DNA of 40,732 bases from an uncultured Coprococcus sp. (GCA_900767685.1 CAAGAB010000178.1:1-40732), one strand, 5' to 3'; numbered from the stretch's first letter, positions 16,736 through 25,983 are shown. A program made the numbers and translations. Notes: generated from the sequence alone by a model not told the origin.

Positions 16736-17007
16736 TTGAACAGGCTCTTGAGCGATAGAGCCCCCTCCTTCTCACCTGAATACACCATAGAATTAAAACT
16801 TCCTGTCAGCTCCAATATTCCCTTGTCAATGTCCAGCGTACTCGCCTGCATATTCTTGCCTGTTATCTTCAGTTTCCCGTTTTCCGTCACCAGCAGAACC
16901 AGATCCTGGTCTATAGATATGACCTTTGCCACTCCTGTCATGGACATACTGTTTCTGTTGTCTAATGTAAGCTTATGTGTCCCAATCTTATTGACCGCTT
17001 CCCCCAT
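16732..17007 (-). CDS. yabP: Sporulation protein YabP
   Basis: About 91 residues. HKLTLDNRNSMSMTGV and ILELTGSFNSMVYS match the YabP/YqfC pattern: a small beta-rich protein made in the mother cell during sporulation. ATG at 17007 (AGAAGG nine bases upstream) is chosen over the GTG at 17052, which would lie inside the proposed promoter and next to the terminator. Coupled to yabQ by a four-base overlap. Confidence 0.9.
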   Translation of the reverse strand: MGEAVNKIGTHKLTLDNRNSMSMTGVAKVISIDQDLVLLVTENGKLKITGKNMQASTLDIDKGILELTGSFNSMVYSGEKEGALSLKSLFK

Positions 17008-17037
17008 GCTCAGAGTCCTTCTCAACCTGTTTAATAA

Positions 17038-17065
17038 ACTATATGAGGGCACAAAAAAAATATGC
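17038..17065 (-). promoter_or_regulatory. Putative sigma-E promoter of yabPQ
   Basis: Minus-strand GCATATT (17059-17065) fits the sigma-E -35 consensus KMATATT. CATATAGT (17038-17045) is close to the -10 consensus CATACAMT. The spacer is 13 bases. The -35 element lies within the right arm and T-run of the preceding terminator. Confidence 0.55.
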
Positions 17066-17098
17066 CGGAATAACTTTCGTATATTCCGGCATATTTTT
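17056..17098 (-). terminator. Rho-independent terminator after rqcP
   Basis: A perfect 17-base inverted repeat (17056-17072 and 17082-17098), core ATGCCGGAATA, with a nine-base loop and T-runs on both sides. It ends the hup-rqcP transcript before yabP. Confidence 0.88.
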
Positions 17099-17135
17099 AC
17101 ACATGCTCAAATATGTTATACATATCCAAACATAC

Positions 17136-17375
17136 TTAAACATACTCAAACATATCCTTTGCATCTTCTTTTTTTGTGGAATCCGCGATCATGGTAACTC
17201 TGACCTTCACCGTCTTGTTTCCAAATGCTATCTCGATAACATCCCCAACCTTAACTTCCGTTCCAGCCTTAGCCACCTTGTCATTCACCGTAACCCTGCC
17301 AGCATCACAAGCTTCATTCGCCACGGTTCTTCTCTTAATAATTCTGGATACCTTAAGATACTTATCAAGTCTCAT
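17136..17375 (-). CDS. rqcP: S4-domain RNA-binding protein RqcP (YabO)
   Basis: A 79-residue protein that is almost only an S4 domain ([23 protein letters not shown], then [13 protein letters not shown]). The family binds stalled 50S subunits and supports C-terminal alanine tailing with RqcH in ribosome quality control; it was formerly called an Hsp15-like heat-shock protein. AAGG lies six bases before the ATG. It follows hup by 16 bases and shares its promoter. Confidence 0.93.
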   Translation of the reverse strand: MRLDKYLKVSRIIKRRTVANEACDAGRVTVNDKVAKAGTEVKVGDVIEIAFGNKTVKVRVTMIADSTKKEDAKDMFEYV

Positions 17376-17391
17376 ATCAAACCTTAAAAGA

Positions 17392-17664
17392 TTAGTTGAT
17401 TGAATCCTTTAATGCCTTTCCAGCCTTGAACTTAGGAGCCTTTGAAGCTGCGATTGTCATTGTCTCGCCAGTTCTTGGGTTTCTTCCCTCTCTAGCTGGT
17501 CTCTCTGATACCTCAAATGTACCAAATCCAACTAACTGAATCTTCTCACCTTTCTTTAACTCATCTGCTACAACGTCTGTGAAAGCCTTTAATGCTGCCT
17601 CAGCGTCCTTCTTTGATAATTCTGTCTTCTCAGCGATTGCTGCAACTAACTCTGTCTTATTCAT
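17392..17664 (-). CDS. hup: HU-type DNA-binding protein
   Basis: A 90-residue nucleoid protein of full normal length: [13 protein letters not shown] start, [22 protein letters not shown] arm and a C-terminal [10 protein letters not shown]. It acts as a homodimer that bends DNA. AAGGAGG lies nine bases before the ATG. It is first in the hup-rqcP operon and has a near-consensus promoter, as expected for an abundant protein. Confidence 0.97.
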   Translation of the reverse strand: MNKTELVAAIAEKTELSKKDAEAALKAFTDVVADELKKGEKIQLVGFGTFEVSERPAREGRNPRTGETMTIAASKAPKFKAGKALKDSIN

Positions 17665-17761
17665 CAGAAAATTCCTCCTTAATTAATAAATATATCTCCT
17701 CTGACAATGCCATCCGGAATCATATTCCGCTCATTGTGATATCTCGGAGTTAACATGTATA

Positions 17762-17790
17762 GTTATACCTAAAATGGCTATATTTGTCAA
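17762..17790 (-). promoter_or_regulatory. Sigma-A promoter of hup-rqcP
   Basis: Minus-strand -35 TTGACA (17785-17790) and -10 TATAAC (17762-17767) with an exact 17-base spacer, about 100 bases before the hup start. Confidence 0.8.
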
Positions 17791-17792
17791 GG

Positions 17793-17823
17793 AAAATAAG
17801 GGATTTCAGGGCTGAAACCCCTT
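17793..17823 (-). terminator. Rho-independent terminator of spoVT
   Basis: Arms AAGGGGTTTCAG and CTGAAATCCCTT (minus strand) with a two-base spacer and one mismatch, followed by ATTTTCC, 38 bases after the spoVT stop. It abuts the hup promoter. Confidence 0.75.
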
Positions 17824-17861
17824 GATTTTACTTACTTTTTGCCAGTTTCTTACTGATTGGG

Positions 17862-18407
17862 TCATACCTCCATCTGTTTTCCCAGAAAAGAGGCTGCTAT
17901 AACTGCCGCTTTTTTCTCTATATCGCCTATTCTGCCGGTAGTATCCTTTGCTATCACCACCACTGCACCTATGGCATCTCCCTCTGCTATTATAGGCTGT
18001 ATGACCTCTCCGTCTATATCCATTCCATCCTCCGTTATCCTGGCAAAACCCTTTTCTCCCTTCCGAGTCGCGACCGATCTCCTGTTGTCTATCACATTCT
18101 CCAGCTCTCTGTGAAGTTCACTTCCCAGAATATCCTTTTTGGGCATTCCAGCCACCGCGATAACCGTATCTCTGTCTGTTATCACAACCGGAAGTCCCAG
18201 ACTCTGCGACACCGCCTCCACATACTGCTGTGCAAATACCGACATGTCAGCCATAGGAGAATACTTCTTAAGCACTATCTCTCCGTCGCTTCCCACAAAT
18301 ATCTCCATAGGATCGCTCTCTTTTATCTTTAGGACTTTTCTTATCTCTTTTGGGATTACAAGTCGTCCCAGGTTGTCAATTCTTCGAATAATGCCTGTTG
18401 CCTTCAT
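17862..18407 (-). CDS. spoVT: Stage V sporulation protein T, AbrB-type regulator
   Basis: 181 residues. The N-terminal swapped-hairpin AbrB domain (MKATGIIRRIDNLGRLVIPKEIRK) is followed by a GAF-like domain (about 55-178). In Bacillus it is made in the forespore under sigma-G and adjusts sigma-G genes. The ATG at 18407 gives the conserved start of the family; a TTG two codons upstream is nearer to GGAGGC but less likely. It stands alone between its own promoter and terminator. Confidence 0.96.
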   Translation of the reverse strand: MKATGIIRRIDNLGRLVIPKEIRKVLKIKESDPMEIFVGSDGEIVLKKYSPMADMSVFAQQYVEAVSQSLGLPVVITDRDTVIAVAGMPKKDILGSELHRELENVIDNRRSVATRKGEKGFARITEDGMDIDGEVIQPIIAEGDAIGAVVVIAKDTTGRIGDIEKKAAVIAASFLGKQMEV

Positions 18408-18441
18408 AAACAATATCAGCCTCCATTTATTGCTATGGAGT

Positions 18442-18471
18442 TATTATGTGGAAATATTTGCAATAATATAC
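18442..18471 (-). promoter_or_regulatory. Putative sigma-G promoter of spoVT
   Basis: Minus-strand GTATA (18467-18471) and CATAATA (18442-18448) with an 18-base spacer. Both elements match the sigma-G consensus (GHATR and CATWHTA). spoVT is sigma-G dependent in Bacillus subtilis. Confidence 0.6.
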
Positions 18472-18485
18472 CTTTATATTTCTTA

Positions 18486-20357
18486 TTAGATCACATCCGC
18501 CAATGCCTCTTTCAATTTTTCCAAATTCATCGGTTTAGCTATGTGTCCATTCATTCCTACAGCAAAAGCCGCCTTCCTGTCTTCATCAAATGCATTTGCA
18601 GTCATGGCTACGATAGGTATTCCCGCCAGGTCTTTATCCTCAAGCTGTCTGACAGCCTTAGTTGCCTCATAACCATCCATAACCGGAATCTGAATATCCA
18701 TCAATATCACATCATAATACCCCGCTTCATGTTCACAAAGACTGTCTATACACTTTCTTCCATCCACAACCCTGTCCACCAGCATTCCAGCATTTTCCAT
18801 AAAAGTAACTGCTATCTCTGCGTTGAGATCATTGTCCTCCGCAAGCAATACTCTCTTTCCCTCAAGCGAATATTTTTGCAGCTGTTTATTTGCAGGACAT
18901 TCATTGACTTCTGCATCTGATATCTTATGCTCCAGAATTATCGTGAATGTAGTGCCAATTCCCTGACGACTCTGCACGTCAATATCACCGCCCATAAGAT
19001 CCACTATCTTCTTCACGATCGCCATTCCAAGTCCTGTTCCAAACTGACCGCTCTCAGTCGACGTCTGTGCTCTTGAGAAGTCCTCAAATATATGCTCCAG
19101 GAAGTCCTCAGACATTCCTATTCCCGTATCCTTTACAGTAGTTCTGAGCCTGACATATCCATCTCTTTCGCAGGAAATCTCATCTATATTTACAGACACC
19201 GTGTCTCCCGGAAGAGAATACTTATATGCATTGTTGACTATATTTACAAGGATCTCTTTTAACTTCAGTACATCACATATTATATTATCGTGCTGAACAT
19301 CCACATTCCATGTAAAGTGTATGTTCTTCTCCCTCATCTGGGACTCAAAAATCCAATATACGCTTTCCAGACTGCGCTCAACTGACACACGCTCTTCCTC
19401 AAGCACGGTTTTTCCACTCTCTATACGAGCCATCTCGAGGACATTGTTTATAAGGGACAACAGATAGTCGCTGGACGTCTTTATCTTGGCAATATAATCT
19501 CTGGCTTTCTCTGTATTCTCAAGATTCTCAGCCAGAAGGTCTGTAAATCCTATGATAGCATTCATTGGAGTCCTTATATCATGGGACATAGAGTTCAGGA
19601 ACACCGTCTTGGCACTGTTTGCCTTATTTGCCATATCCAATGCCGCTTCAAGCTCCTGCTTGGATCTTTCCAGCATTTCAAGCTTCTCAACTTTACGAAT
19701 ATCCTCCATGCACAGTTCCATATACACAAATATCGCTGATAACGTGAGTCCCGCCAATATATATGATCCACCTGCTATAACCTGAAGTGCAGAACATATC
19801 AGTGCAGGGATCAGAGCTATGGTCATAATGACCGCAGATCTCTTCTCCCTCCGCGTTATGGAATATACCACTGCACTTATAAGTGTGAACAATACATATG
19901 TATACGGAAATACTATCTGAAGTGTAAACAGCGTTCCTCTATGGTACACACCAGACTTGTCCACATAGAAAAGCCAATGTGTCCACCACGAAGCTATACT
20001 AAGAAATATTATCAGTATAAGCGGGATGAGGCTGATTACTCTTATCAGTTTAGGCTTCACAAGAAATGAATCCTGAATATGCTCAAAGAAAATAAACCAC
20101 TCATAGGTGACAAAAGTTTCCGCTACCATAAATCCACAATTAAGAATGAACACCGTCAGCTGCGACATATGCACAAGACCCGCATCAACCATACGCACAG
20201 GTATATTTATCAGCTGAAAAATCATTATTCCCACAACGAACTGTGAAAACCACCTGATGAGCTGATTACTTCTCTGAAAGAAGCATCGAATCCCTATATA
20301 TAACATTATGATAAATATGGTATACTCACACACCATCGTCTGCAAACATTGTACCAT
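18486..20357 (-). CDS. Hybrid histidine kinase, multi-membrane-segment sensor with C-terminal receiver
   Basis: About 623 residues. The first 215 form roughly seven membrane segments (for example YTIFIIMLYIGI, VVGIMIFQLI, VISLIPLILIIFL), an integral sensor without a large outside domain. A coiled coil leads to HisKA with SHDIRTPMN (His259), an ATPase domain with NNAYKYS (N box), DTGIGM and FGTGLGMAIVKK, and a receiver domain with VILMDIQIPVMDG. It probably senses a small or membrane signal and passes phosphate from His to its own Asp, then to an Hpt protein. The Hpt at 27536-27883 is a possible partner. Start: ATG at 20357; GTG one codon earlier is equally possible. Own promoter upstream; followed directly by the spoVT promoter. 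Confidence 0.9.
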   Translation of the reverse strand: MVQCLQTMVCEYTIFIIMLYIGIRCFFQRSNQLIRWFSQFVVGIMIFQLINIPVRMVDAGLVHMSQLTVFILNCGFMVAETFVTYEWFIFFEHIQDSFLVKPKLIRVISLIPLILIIFLSIASWWTHWLFYVDKSGVYHRGTLFTLQIVFPYTYVLFTLISAVVYSITRREKRSAVIMTIALIPALICSALQVIAGGSYILAGLTLSAIFVYMELCMEDIRKVEKLEMLERSKQELEAALDMANKANSAKTVFLNSMSHDIRTPMNAIIGFTDLLAENLENTEKARDYIAKIKTSSDYLLSLINNVLEMARIESGKTVLEEERVSVERSLESVYWIFESQMREKNIHFTWNVDVQHDNIICDVLKLKEILVNIVNNAYKYSLPGDTVSVNIDEISCERDGYVRLRTTVKDTGIGMSEDFLEHIFEDFSRAQTSTESGQFGTGLGMAIVKKIVDLMGGDIDVQSRQGIGTTFTIILEHKISDAEVNECPANKQLQKYSLEGKRVLLAEDNDLNAEIAVTFMENAGMLVDRVVDGRKCIDSLCEHEAGYYDVILMDIQIPVMDGYEATKAVRQLEDKDLAGIPIVAMTANAFDEDRKAAFAVGMNGHIAKPMNLEKLKEALADVI

Positions 20358-20419
20358 CACTATCTCATCTCCCTTAACACCATACTAAAAGTTGTATCCG
20401 GCAAAAACCCCTATATACA

Positions 20420-20448
20420 ACTATAAATATTATCAGTCCCAAGGTCAA
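20420..20448 (-). promoter_or_regulatory. Putative sigma-A promoter of the hybrid kinase at 18486-20357
   Basis: Minus-strand -35 TTGACC (20443-20448) and -10 TATAGT (20420-20425) with a 17-base spacer. The leader that follows contains the inverted repeat GTTGTAT and ATACAAC. Confidence 0.6.
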
Positions 20449-20484
20449 TGAATTATTAGACCCGTTATCTATTTTAATACAAAA

Positions 20485-20523
20485 ATGCCCTTTTGCCTTC
20501 GTATTTGTCCGGCAAAAGGGCAT
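20485..20523 (-). terminator. Rho-independent terminator after the SDR gene
   Basis: Perfect 13-base arms ATGCCCTTTTGCC and GGCAAAAGGGCAT with a 13-base loop, followed on the minus strand by TTTTTG, 20 bases after the stop. Confidence 0.88.
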
Positions 20524-20543
20524 CTCCTTGAAATTACTTAAAA

Positions 20544-22022
20544 TTATTTATCTTTGATCTCTACATTCTCTATTTCTATAGCCGTTTCTTTTTCAGGAAA
20601 ATCTGTAGCGGTTATCGCTAAAAATCTTGCTGTTTTACCCGGTGTAAATGTGAATGAAATGATATTCTTCCCGATGCTGACAGGATACCTCAGTATATTC
20701 TCTGAGTTGTATGCGTATCCATGTGTGAAAATCAGCATTGTCGTCTTGCATGGACTGTTAAATTCCATAGAAAAGAAATACTTCTTATTACCTTTGAGTT
20801 CAAACCTTGGCATGATAGAAAGCCATCTGCTATGCTTTTCACCTAAAGCATTCTCAGACCTCTTAAGTCTGACGTGTTCTCCCTGTTTTGCGATCTGCCA
20901 ATAATACGGATTGTCTGTGACAAAAAATATGTCATTTATGCCTGCATCGTTTTCGACAAGGCTCTTCATACGGCGATACATAATATCATATTTTCCTTTT
21001 GCAGCCGGGGCAAAAGTACATTTGCTGATATCTGTGTCAGTGTATATGTCGATCAAGGCATGTGCGTCCAGCTTGGCCGAGCCATTGGCAAACCACTCAT
21101 GATCAGCCTCTTTCCACGCATCCTTAAGTCCGTCCTCAAGTTTTTCAAACTTTACGTTCTTTTTATCGTAGAAACTGTAAATTTTCGAGCAATCCAATTT
21201 ACGCGTCAATCTTCGGTCAACCATCATGCTCTGTGAATTAGTTGCAAAGATATATTTATCCTCAGGTACGATCTTGTATGTCATGCCTAATACCTTATTG
21301 TAGATATTCGCTATCTCCTCCCAGTTGTATGAGTACTTGCTGCCGACATTAAACACATTTGCAAGGGCACCTTCCTTTAATACCAACGAGCTGAGCAATT
21401 CTGCTGTAACCTTTCCATAGGTTAGCGTCGTCTCTTTATCCGCAAGAGTGTCCGGCAGGGCTGTACGCTCTCCTCTGGTCGCTCTCACAACGTCAAAATT
21501 GTCTAACGGGCCAAACTGAAAACGACTGTTTGAATATGTCATAGACATACGGATTATAGTCCAGTTCTTCTCTTTTGCAGCAAAAAGAACATCCTCTTCC
21601 TTACCCTTTCTGCATCCGTAAACATCTTTTGCCCACTCTTTGTTCTCTGATATGCAGTCTATCTTTCTTTTTGAGTCTTCTCTTAACCAGCCATCAGGAT
21701 CCGAATCTGCATATACTCTCTGTGACGAACTAAAGAAATACTGTTTACAATTATTCAGGAACAGCTGATATCTGTCTTTGAATTGATTTCCAGTATACAT
21801 CATGAAATCAAAGATGACGTCAAAATCATATGCTTTAAATATCTCATTAAGAAAGTCTACGTCCTTCGCATTTCCGCAGATATAATGTAAATTACCCTTG
21901 TCGGTATGTTCTCTTCTGGAAGTGACATAAACTGTATATCCTCTTCCTATCAAGCTCTGACACAGATATTTTCCTATCGCCCCTGTACCACCTAACACCA
22001 AGATTTTTTCTTTATTCTTCAT
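20544..22022 (-). CDS. NAD(P)-dependent extended SDR/epimerase-like protein with C-terminal beta domain
   Basis: 492 residues. The N-terminal Rossmann fold has ILVLGGTGAIG (glycines near 11-17) and the catalytic YGCRK fits the SDR YxxxK pattern after a serine-rich SSSQRVY strand. This resembles nucleotide-sugar epimerases/dehydratases. From about residue 340 a second domain looks all-beta (RFELKGNKKYFFSMEF, IGKNIISFTFTPG) and recalls a jelly-roll carbohydrate-binding module; I cannot name a family. Substrate unknown. ATG at 22022 has AAGGA eight bases upstream; an in-frame GTG two codons earlier is the alternative. It lies 70 bases after the large CACHE kinase in the same direction, so it may be the last gene of that operon. 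A terminator follows. Confidence 0.8.
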   Translation of the reverse strand: MKNKEKILVLGGTGAIGKYLCQSLIGRGYTVYVTSRREHTDKGNLHYICGNAKDVDFLNEIFKAYDFDVIFDFMMYTGNQFKDRYQLFLNNCKQYFFSSSQRVYADSDPDGWLREDSKRKIDCISENKEWAKDVYGCRKGKEEDVLFAAKEKNWTIIRMSMTYSNSRFQFGPLDNFDVVRATRGERTALPDTLADKETTLTYGKVTAELLSSLVLKEGALANVFNVGSKYSYNWEEIANIYNKVLGMTYKIVPEDKYIFATNSQSMMVDRRLTRKLDCSKIYSFYDKKNVKFEKLEDGLKDAWKEADHEWFANGSAKLDAHALIDIYTDTDISKCTFAPAAKGKYDIMYRRMKSLVENDAGINDIFFVTDNPYYWQIAKQGEHVRLKRSENALGEKHSRWLSIMPRFELKGNKKYFFSMEFNSPCKTTMLIFTHGYAYNSENILRYPVSIGKNIISFTFTPGKTARFLAITATDFPEKETAIEIENVEIKDK

Positions 22023-22092
22023 TCCCACAGTCCTTTCTGCAATACCACTATTTTAATAGATAATCTTGCCACATCATCTCTATCTTTGCCAA

Positions 22093-25000
22093 CTATTTAT
22101 CTCTCCACACCGATGCCAGCATCTCCTCTAATTTGCCTATATTCACCGGCTTTGACAGATGTCCATTCATTCCGCTTGCCATGGATCTTTTCACATCGTC
22201 ATCAAATGCATTCGCGCTCATGGCAACTATCGGAACATTTTTGCAATACTGCCTGTCCATGTGTCTTATGGTCCTTGCAGCCTCAAGGCCATCCATCACA
22301 GGCATCATGATGTCCATGAGGATCAGATCATAATAACCATCAGTTACTTTCTCAACACGCTGAACCGCCTCCTGCCCATCATGTGCCTCCTCTACGGTCA
22401 TACCTCTCTCCTCAAGGATCATCTTTATTATCTCCATATTGAGTTCATTATCCTCAACTGCCAGGATTCTGCGTCCTGAGAAGTTGGCACGCTCAGCTGT
22501 ATTCTTCTCCACAATGTTACCTTCGGGAACTCTCTCCAGTCTCACGGTAAAGCTAAAGCAGCTTCCCTTTCCCACTTCACTCACAACCTTTATATCTGAA
22601 TCCATCATATGTACAAGTCTGCTGCTTATGGCAAGACCAAGTCCTGTACCCTGCTTTCTCGCATTTGCCGAGTCGTCAGCCTGCTCAAACCTCTGGAATA
22701 TGAGCTGTTGCTTGCTCTCCGGAATTCCTATACCATTGTCACTTACCGCAAAGTATATATCTGAATATTTATCATCAACAGGCAATTCCTTGACAGTCAC
22801 GTCGACATGTCCCCCGAGATTGGAATACTTCACCGCGTTGCTCAGAAGATTTACAAGGATCTGATTGAGCCTGAGCTCGTCACCGTAGAACCAGTCATGA
22901 AGAAGAGTGATATTCTGCCCAAATGTAATGTCCTTCTCATTCATCTTGGCATCCATGATAGAGTCTATATTCTTCATCATATCAGGAATGCTGCACTTGT
23001 CTATAACAAGTTTCATCTTGCCGCTCTCAATCTTGGACATATCCAGGACATCGTTGAGTATACCCAGAAGGTATCCCGACGCACTGTCTATCTTCTTCAG
23101 ACATTCGATACGCTTATCTTCAGTCTGGTCAGGACGCAATGCCACCTCAGTCATTCCAATTATTCCATTCATAGGCGTTCTGATCTCATGTGACATTCTG
23201 GCAAGGAAGTCTGACTTTGCCTGGGCTGACAGATCATGTCGCTGCATGTTGATCCTGTTCTGTATTATCGACAACATTTCCTCGAGCATCTTCGCCTCGG
23301 CATCATCACGCAGTATGCCACCGTCCATACCTATAAAGAACAGGCTTCCACTGTACTGACCATTGTCCATCATGTGATACACTACCCCAGTCTTTCCTTT
23401 AACAAATTCTCCGTACACCGGATCATCTCCGCTCTCCTGATCTAATATCTGCGTCATCTGGAAAGTGTTTCTGGCAACAAATCTCTCGTAATCACTGTCA
23501 GCACAGTGGACTATGCCCTCCCAGCTGATACCATCCGATCTCCACTGATAAGTCCTGCTGTTAGACATATATTCCTTATTAAATTTGGTAATGATCACAT
23601 TTGTGACATGATACTTCTCCTCAAGTTTTATCGCAAGCATATCCATAGATACCCTTGCCTCGGTTCCCCTGTCGAACAGATTCAGTGCTATCGACGAGAG
23701 GCTCAGCTGATCCAGCCTGTCAACCGAATCTATCCCACACAGACGTACTCTGCATGCATCTTTCATATCGCTGTGGGATATATTCTGATAAATCTCATCC
23801 CTGCAGTTCTTTTTCTTTGCCACTGTAAGAGCCAGCTTCGCCTGGTCAAAGATCTCCTGAGTCGTGATTTTCTCATCTTCCACATATGTGAGTCCTGATC
23901 TGAAATCAAGCTCCAGATAATTGTCATTGGTGAGATTGCCCATCTCATAACGCAGTCTTTCCACAAGCTCTGTGGCATTTTCAGCGTCCACTCCCGGGAA
24001 CCACAAAAGCATCTGGTCTGCACCCGCTCTTATAAATACCGCGTCCCCTATATCCAGCGCATTGCTTATATCTATTATGAGAGCCGCAAATTTTTCAATC
24101 ACTATATCGCCAAATATCAATCCATATTTTTCATTTATACGTGAGAACTTCTCTATGTCAGTTATGACCATTGTTCCCCTATATTCAGTCTGTCTTGAAT
24201 TCTGAATCGCTCCCATGCCATAACCAAGTCTGTAAAATGATGTCAGCACATCATATCTCTGCTCCTTCTGCTGAGTCTCCTCAAGAAACTTTCTCTGGTT
24301 TATGTTATGGATACAGCCAACTATTCTGTCTTTATTGCAATTTTCATCGTTTATAACTGTGCCTCTGAGTTCCACCCACTCATATTCACTGTCATCATCC
24401 GATTTCAATCTGAATTCAACGCAAAGCCTACTGTCCGCATTTCGTGCTGCATCAAACAGTCTTCTCTTGTCCAAAGGATGTACTGCATCATTGTTCAAGA
24501 ATTCCGGGTGTTTCTTACAATCCCAAGTGCCATCGTTACTGCCTGTATTTACAAGCTCCAGTTTCTGGGCTGTTTTATTGTAGGTGAAGAATACATCCTG
24601 TGAACTTTCAACTGCAATCCTGTATCTTTCTTTCTCCTCTATGATCTGCCCTTCGATCTGTTTCTGTGCATCCGCAAGATTCTCTATCACATCGTGCAGC
24701 TCATCAACCTCCACTATATCAGATATCTTGAATCTGTGTATGCCCTCAACACCGCCTCGTACACTCTCCATCAATCGGTAAACCGGCTTTGTCACATATC
24801 TCGACAATATGAGTACCAGAACCGTCGCCATAAGCACGCTGACAAGTACAGATATACATATGATATTGAATATAGCATCTCCCATTCCATACACAGAATC
24901 CTCTTTCACGAATCCACACAGAACCCATGATGTATCAGTGTACGGCACATTTGCGCTGTACAGATCAATTGCCTTTTCCACGGCATATATATCCTGCTTA

Positions 25001-25983
25001 CCCGCCTTCACGCCATCAACCTTTGATATGTTATCTTTTTGCTGTGTGAGTGTAAAGCTCCTGGTATCTCTGGATACAGCATCATACAGCGTACCCTTGC
25101 CGGCTATAGCATGATATACACCATCACCATCCTTTATGGCAAGTGCGTACCCTGCATTCAGATTGCTGTCAAGACTGCTTACCGTGAAATAGCTCTCAAG
25201 ATAGCTGACACTTATCTCTATCCCCACCACTCCATATATGGTATCGCCGTATCTGAGCGGCACAGTGTATGTTATCATATAGTGATTGTCCATACTGCTA
25301 TCCCCAAGAACAAACGGTTTAGACCAGTATCCCAGATCTACCATCCTTGCACCGAAATGTTCCATGGCAGCCTCGTATGGAATATAGAAGAAATCATCAC
25401 ATGATCTGCGTCCGCTTCCATCAAATGTGAAATCCGTGGTCCAGGCACTGTCAAGAGATATTGACCCATTCTGGGAGAGTTTCTTGCTGCCCCTCTCCAG
25501 AAGAAGATCTGTGTTGGATGCCGTCTTATTCTGTGGGTCAGAGTCGCGGATAAAGAATCCTCTGTAATCTGCTCTGTTCTGAAGCTTCTGTTCATTTGCA
25601 AGTATGAGGAACACTCCCGATGTGGTGTTGTACTGAAGTGCATCCACCATGTCAGGAAAAGTCTGATTAAGATATTGCATCTGTGCATTGTCATCCTGCA
25701 GGAATTTCTTTATATTTATCCCCTGATCATCAAGCACCTGTGAAAGTGTATCATTTAATAAATCCTGCTCCTTGTATATGGATCTCCAGTGCTCTACCAT
25801 ATCATTTTCAAGCACGACCTGTCTGTTCTCAACAGTGTGATTGTCCAGATCTATCACATTTCCAGACATTTTTGAGCGTATTCCGCTGAATATCATTGCA
25901 AGCAATGGCGCAAGCCCCTGAGCCACAATAACCGCAATTACAGGCACGAGGAATATCGTCATCAGTCTCTTTTTTCTATTCAT
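22093..25983 (-). CDS. Large hybrid histidine kinase: dCACHE, HAMP, PAS, degenerate GGDEF, GAF-like, HisKA-ATPase, receiver
   Basis: 1296 residues. Membrane segment 8-34, an extracytoplasmic dCACHE-like sensor to about 370, a second membrane segment to about 396 and a HAMP region. Then a PAS_3-like domain (about 460-570), a GGDEF fold (about 575-735) and a GAF-like part (about 750-900). HisKA follows with SHEIRTPMNG, then an ATPase with NAVKYS, DNGIGI and GTGLGLAI, and a receiver with LILMDIMMPVMDG. In the GGDEF fold the signature is AGADQM instead of GGDEF, so diguanylate synthesis is unlikely; it may bind nucleotide. It is expected to sense an outside ligand and to phosphorylate a partner Hpt. 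It follows the solute-binding lipoprotein by 38 bases, so that protein is a plausible ligand presenter. Confidence 0.9.
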   Translation of the reverse strand: MNRKKRLMTIFLVPVIAVIVAQGLAPLLAMIFSGIRSKMSGNVIDLDNHTVENRQVVLENDMVEHWRSIYKEQDLLNDTLSQVLDDQGINIKKFLQDDNAQMQYLNQTFPDMVDALQYNTTSGVFLILANEQKLQNRADYRGFFIRDSDPQNKTASNTDLLLERGSKKLSQNGSISLDSAWTTDFTFDGSGRRSCDDFFYIPYEAAMEHFGARMVDLGYWSKPFVLGDSSMDNHYMITYTVPLRYGDTIYGVVGIEISVSYLESYFTVSSLDSNLNAGYALAIKDGDGVYHAIAGKGTLYDAVSRDTRSFTLTQQKDNISKVDGVKAGKQDIYAVEKAIDLYSANVPYTDTSWVLCGFVKEDSVYGMGDAIFNIICISVLVSVLMATVLVLILSRYVTKPVYRLMESVRGGVEGIHRFKISDIVEVDELHDVIENLADAQKQIEGQIIEEKERYRIAVESSQDVFFTYNKTAQKLELVNTGSNDGTWDCKKHPEFLNNDAVHPLDKRRLFDAARNADSRLCVEFRLKSDDDSEYEWVELRGTVINDENCNKDRIVGCIHNINQRKFLEETQQKEQRYDVLTSFYRLGYGMGAIQNSRQTEYRGTMVITDIEKFSRINEKYGLIFGDIVIEKFAALIIDISNALDIGDAVFIRAGADQMLLWFPGVDAENATELVERLRYEMGNLTNDNYLELDFRSGLTYVEDEKITTQEIFDQAKLALTVAKKKNCRDEIYQNISHSDMKDACRVRLCGIDSVDRLDQLSLSSIALNLFDRGTEARVSMDMLAIKLEEKYHVTNVIITKFNKEYMSNSRTYQWRSDGISWEGIVHCADSDYERFVARNTFQMTQILDQESGDDPVYGEFVKGKTGVVYHMMDNGQYSGSLFFIGMDGGILRDDAEAKMLEEMLSIIQNRINMQRHDLSAQAKSDFLARMSHEIRTPMNGIIGMTEVALRPDQTEDKRIECLKKIDSASGYLLGILNDVLDMSKIESGKMKLVIDKCSIPDMMKNIDSIMDAKMNEKDITFGQNITLLHDWFYGDELRLNQILVNLLSNAVKYSNLGGHVDVTVKELPVDDKYSDIYFAVSDNGIGIPESKQQLIFQRFEQADDSANARKQGTGLGLAISSRLVHMMDSDIKVVSEVGKGSCFSFTVRLERVPEGNIVEKNTAERANFSGRRILAVEDNELNMEIIKMILEERGMTVEEAHDGQEAVQRVEKVTDGYYDLILMDIMMPVMDGLEAARTIRHMDRQYCKNVPIVAMSANAFDDDVKRSMASGMNGHLSKPVNIGKLEEMLASVWRDK

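Noticed and set aside
17008..17052. Upstream GTG start of yabP adding 15 residues
   Set aside because: It lies inside the proposed sigma-E promoter and beside the terminator, and has no Shine-Dalgarno site; ATG at 17007 fits family length.
22093..22479. Plus-strand frames antisense to the receiver domain of the large kinase
   Set aside because: These are antisense shadows; the receiver motifs are in the minus frame.
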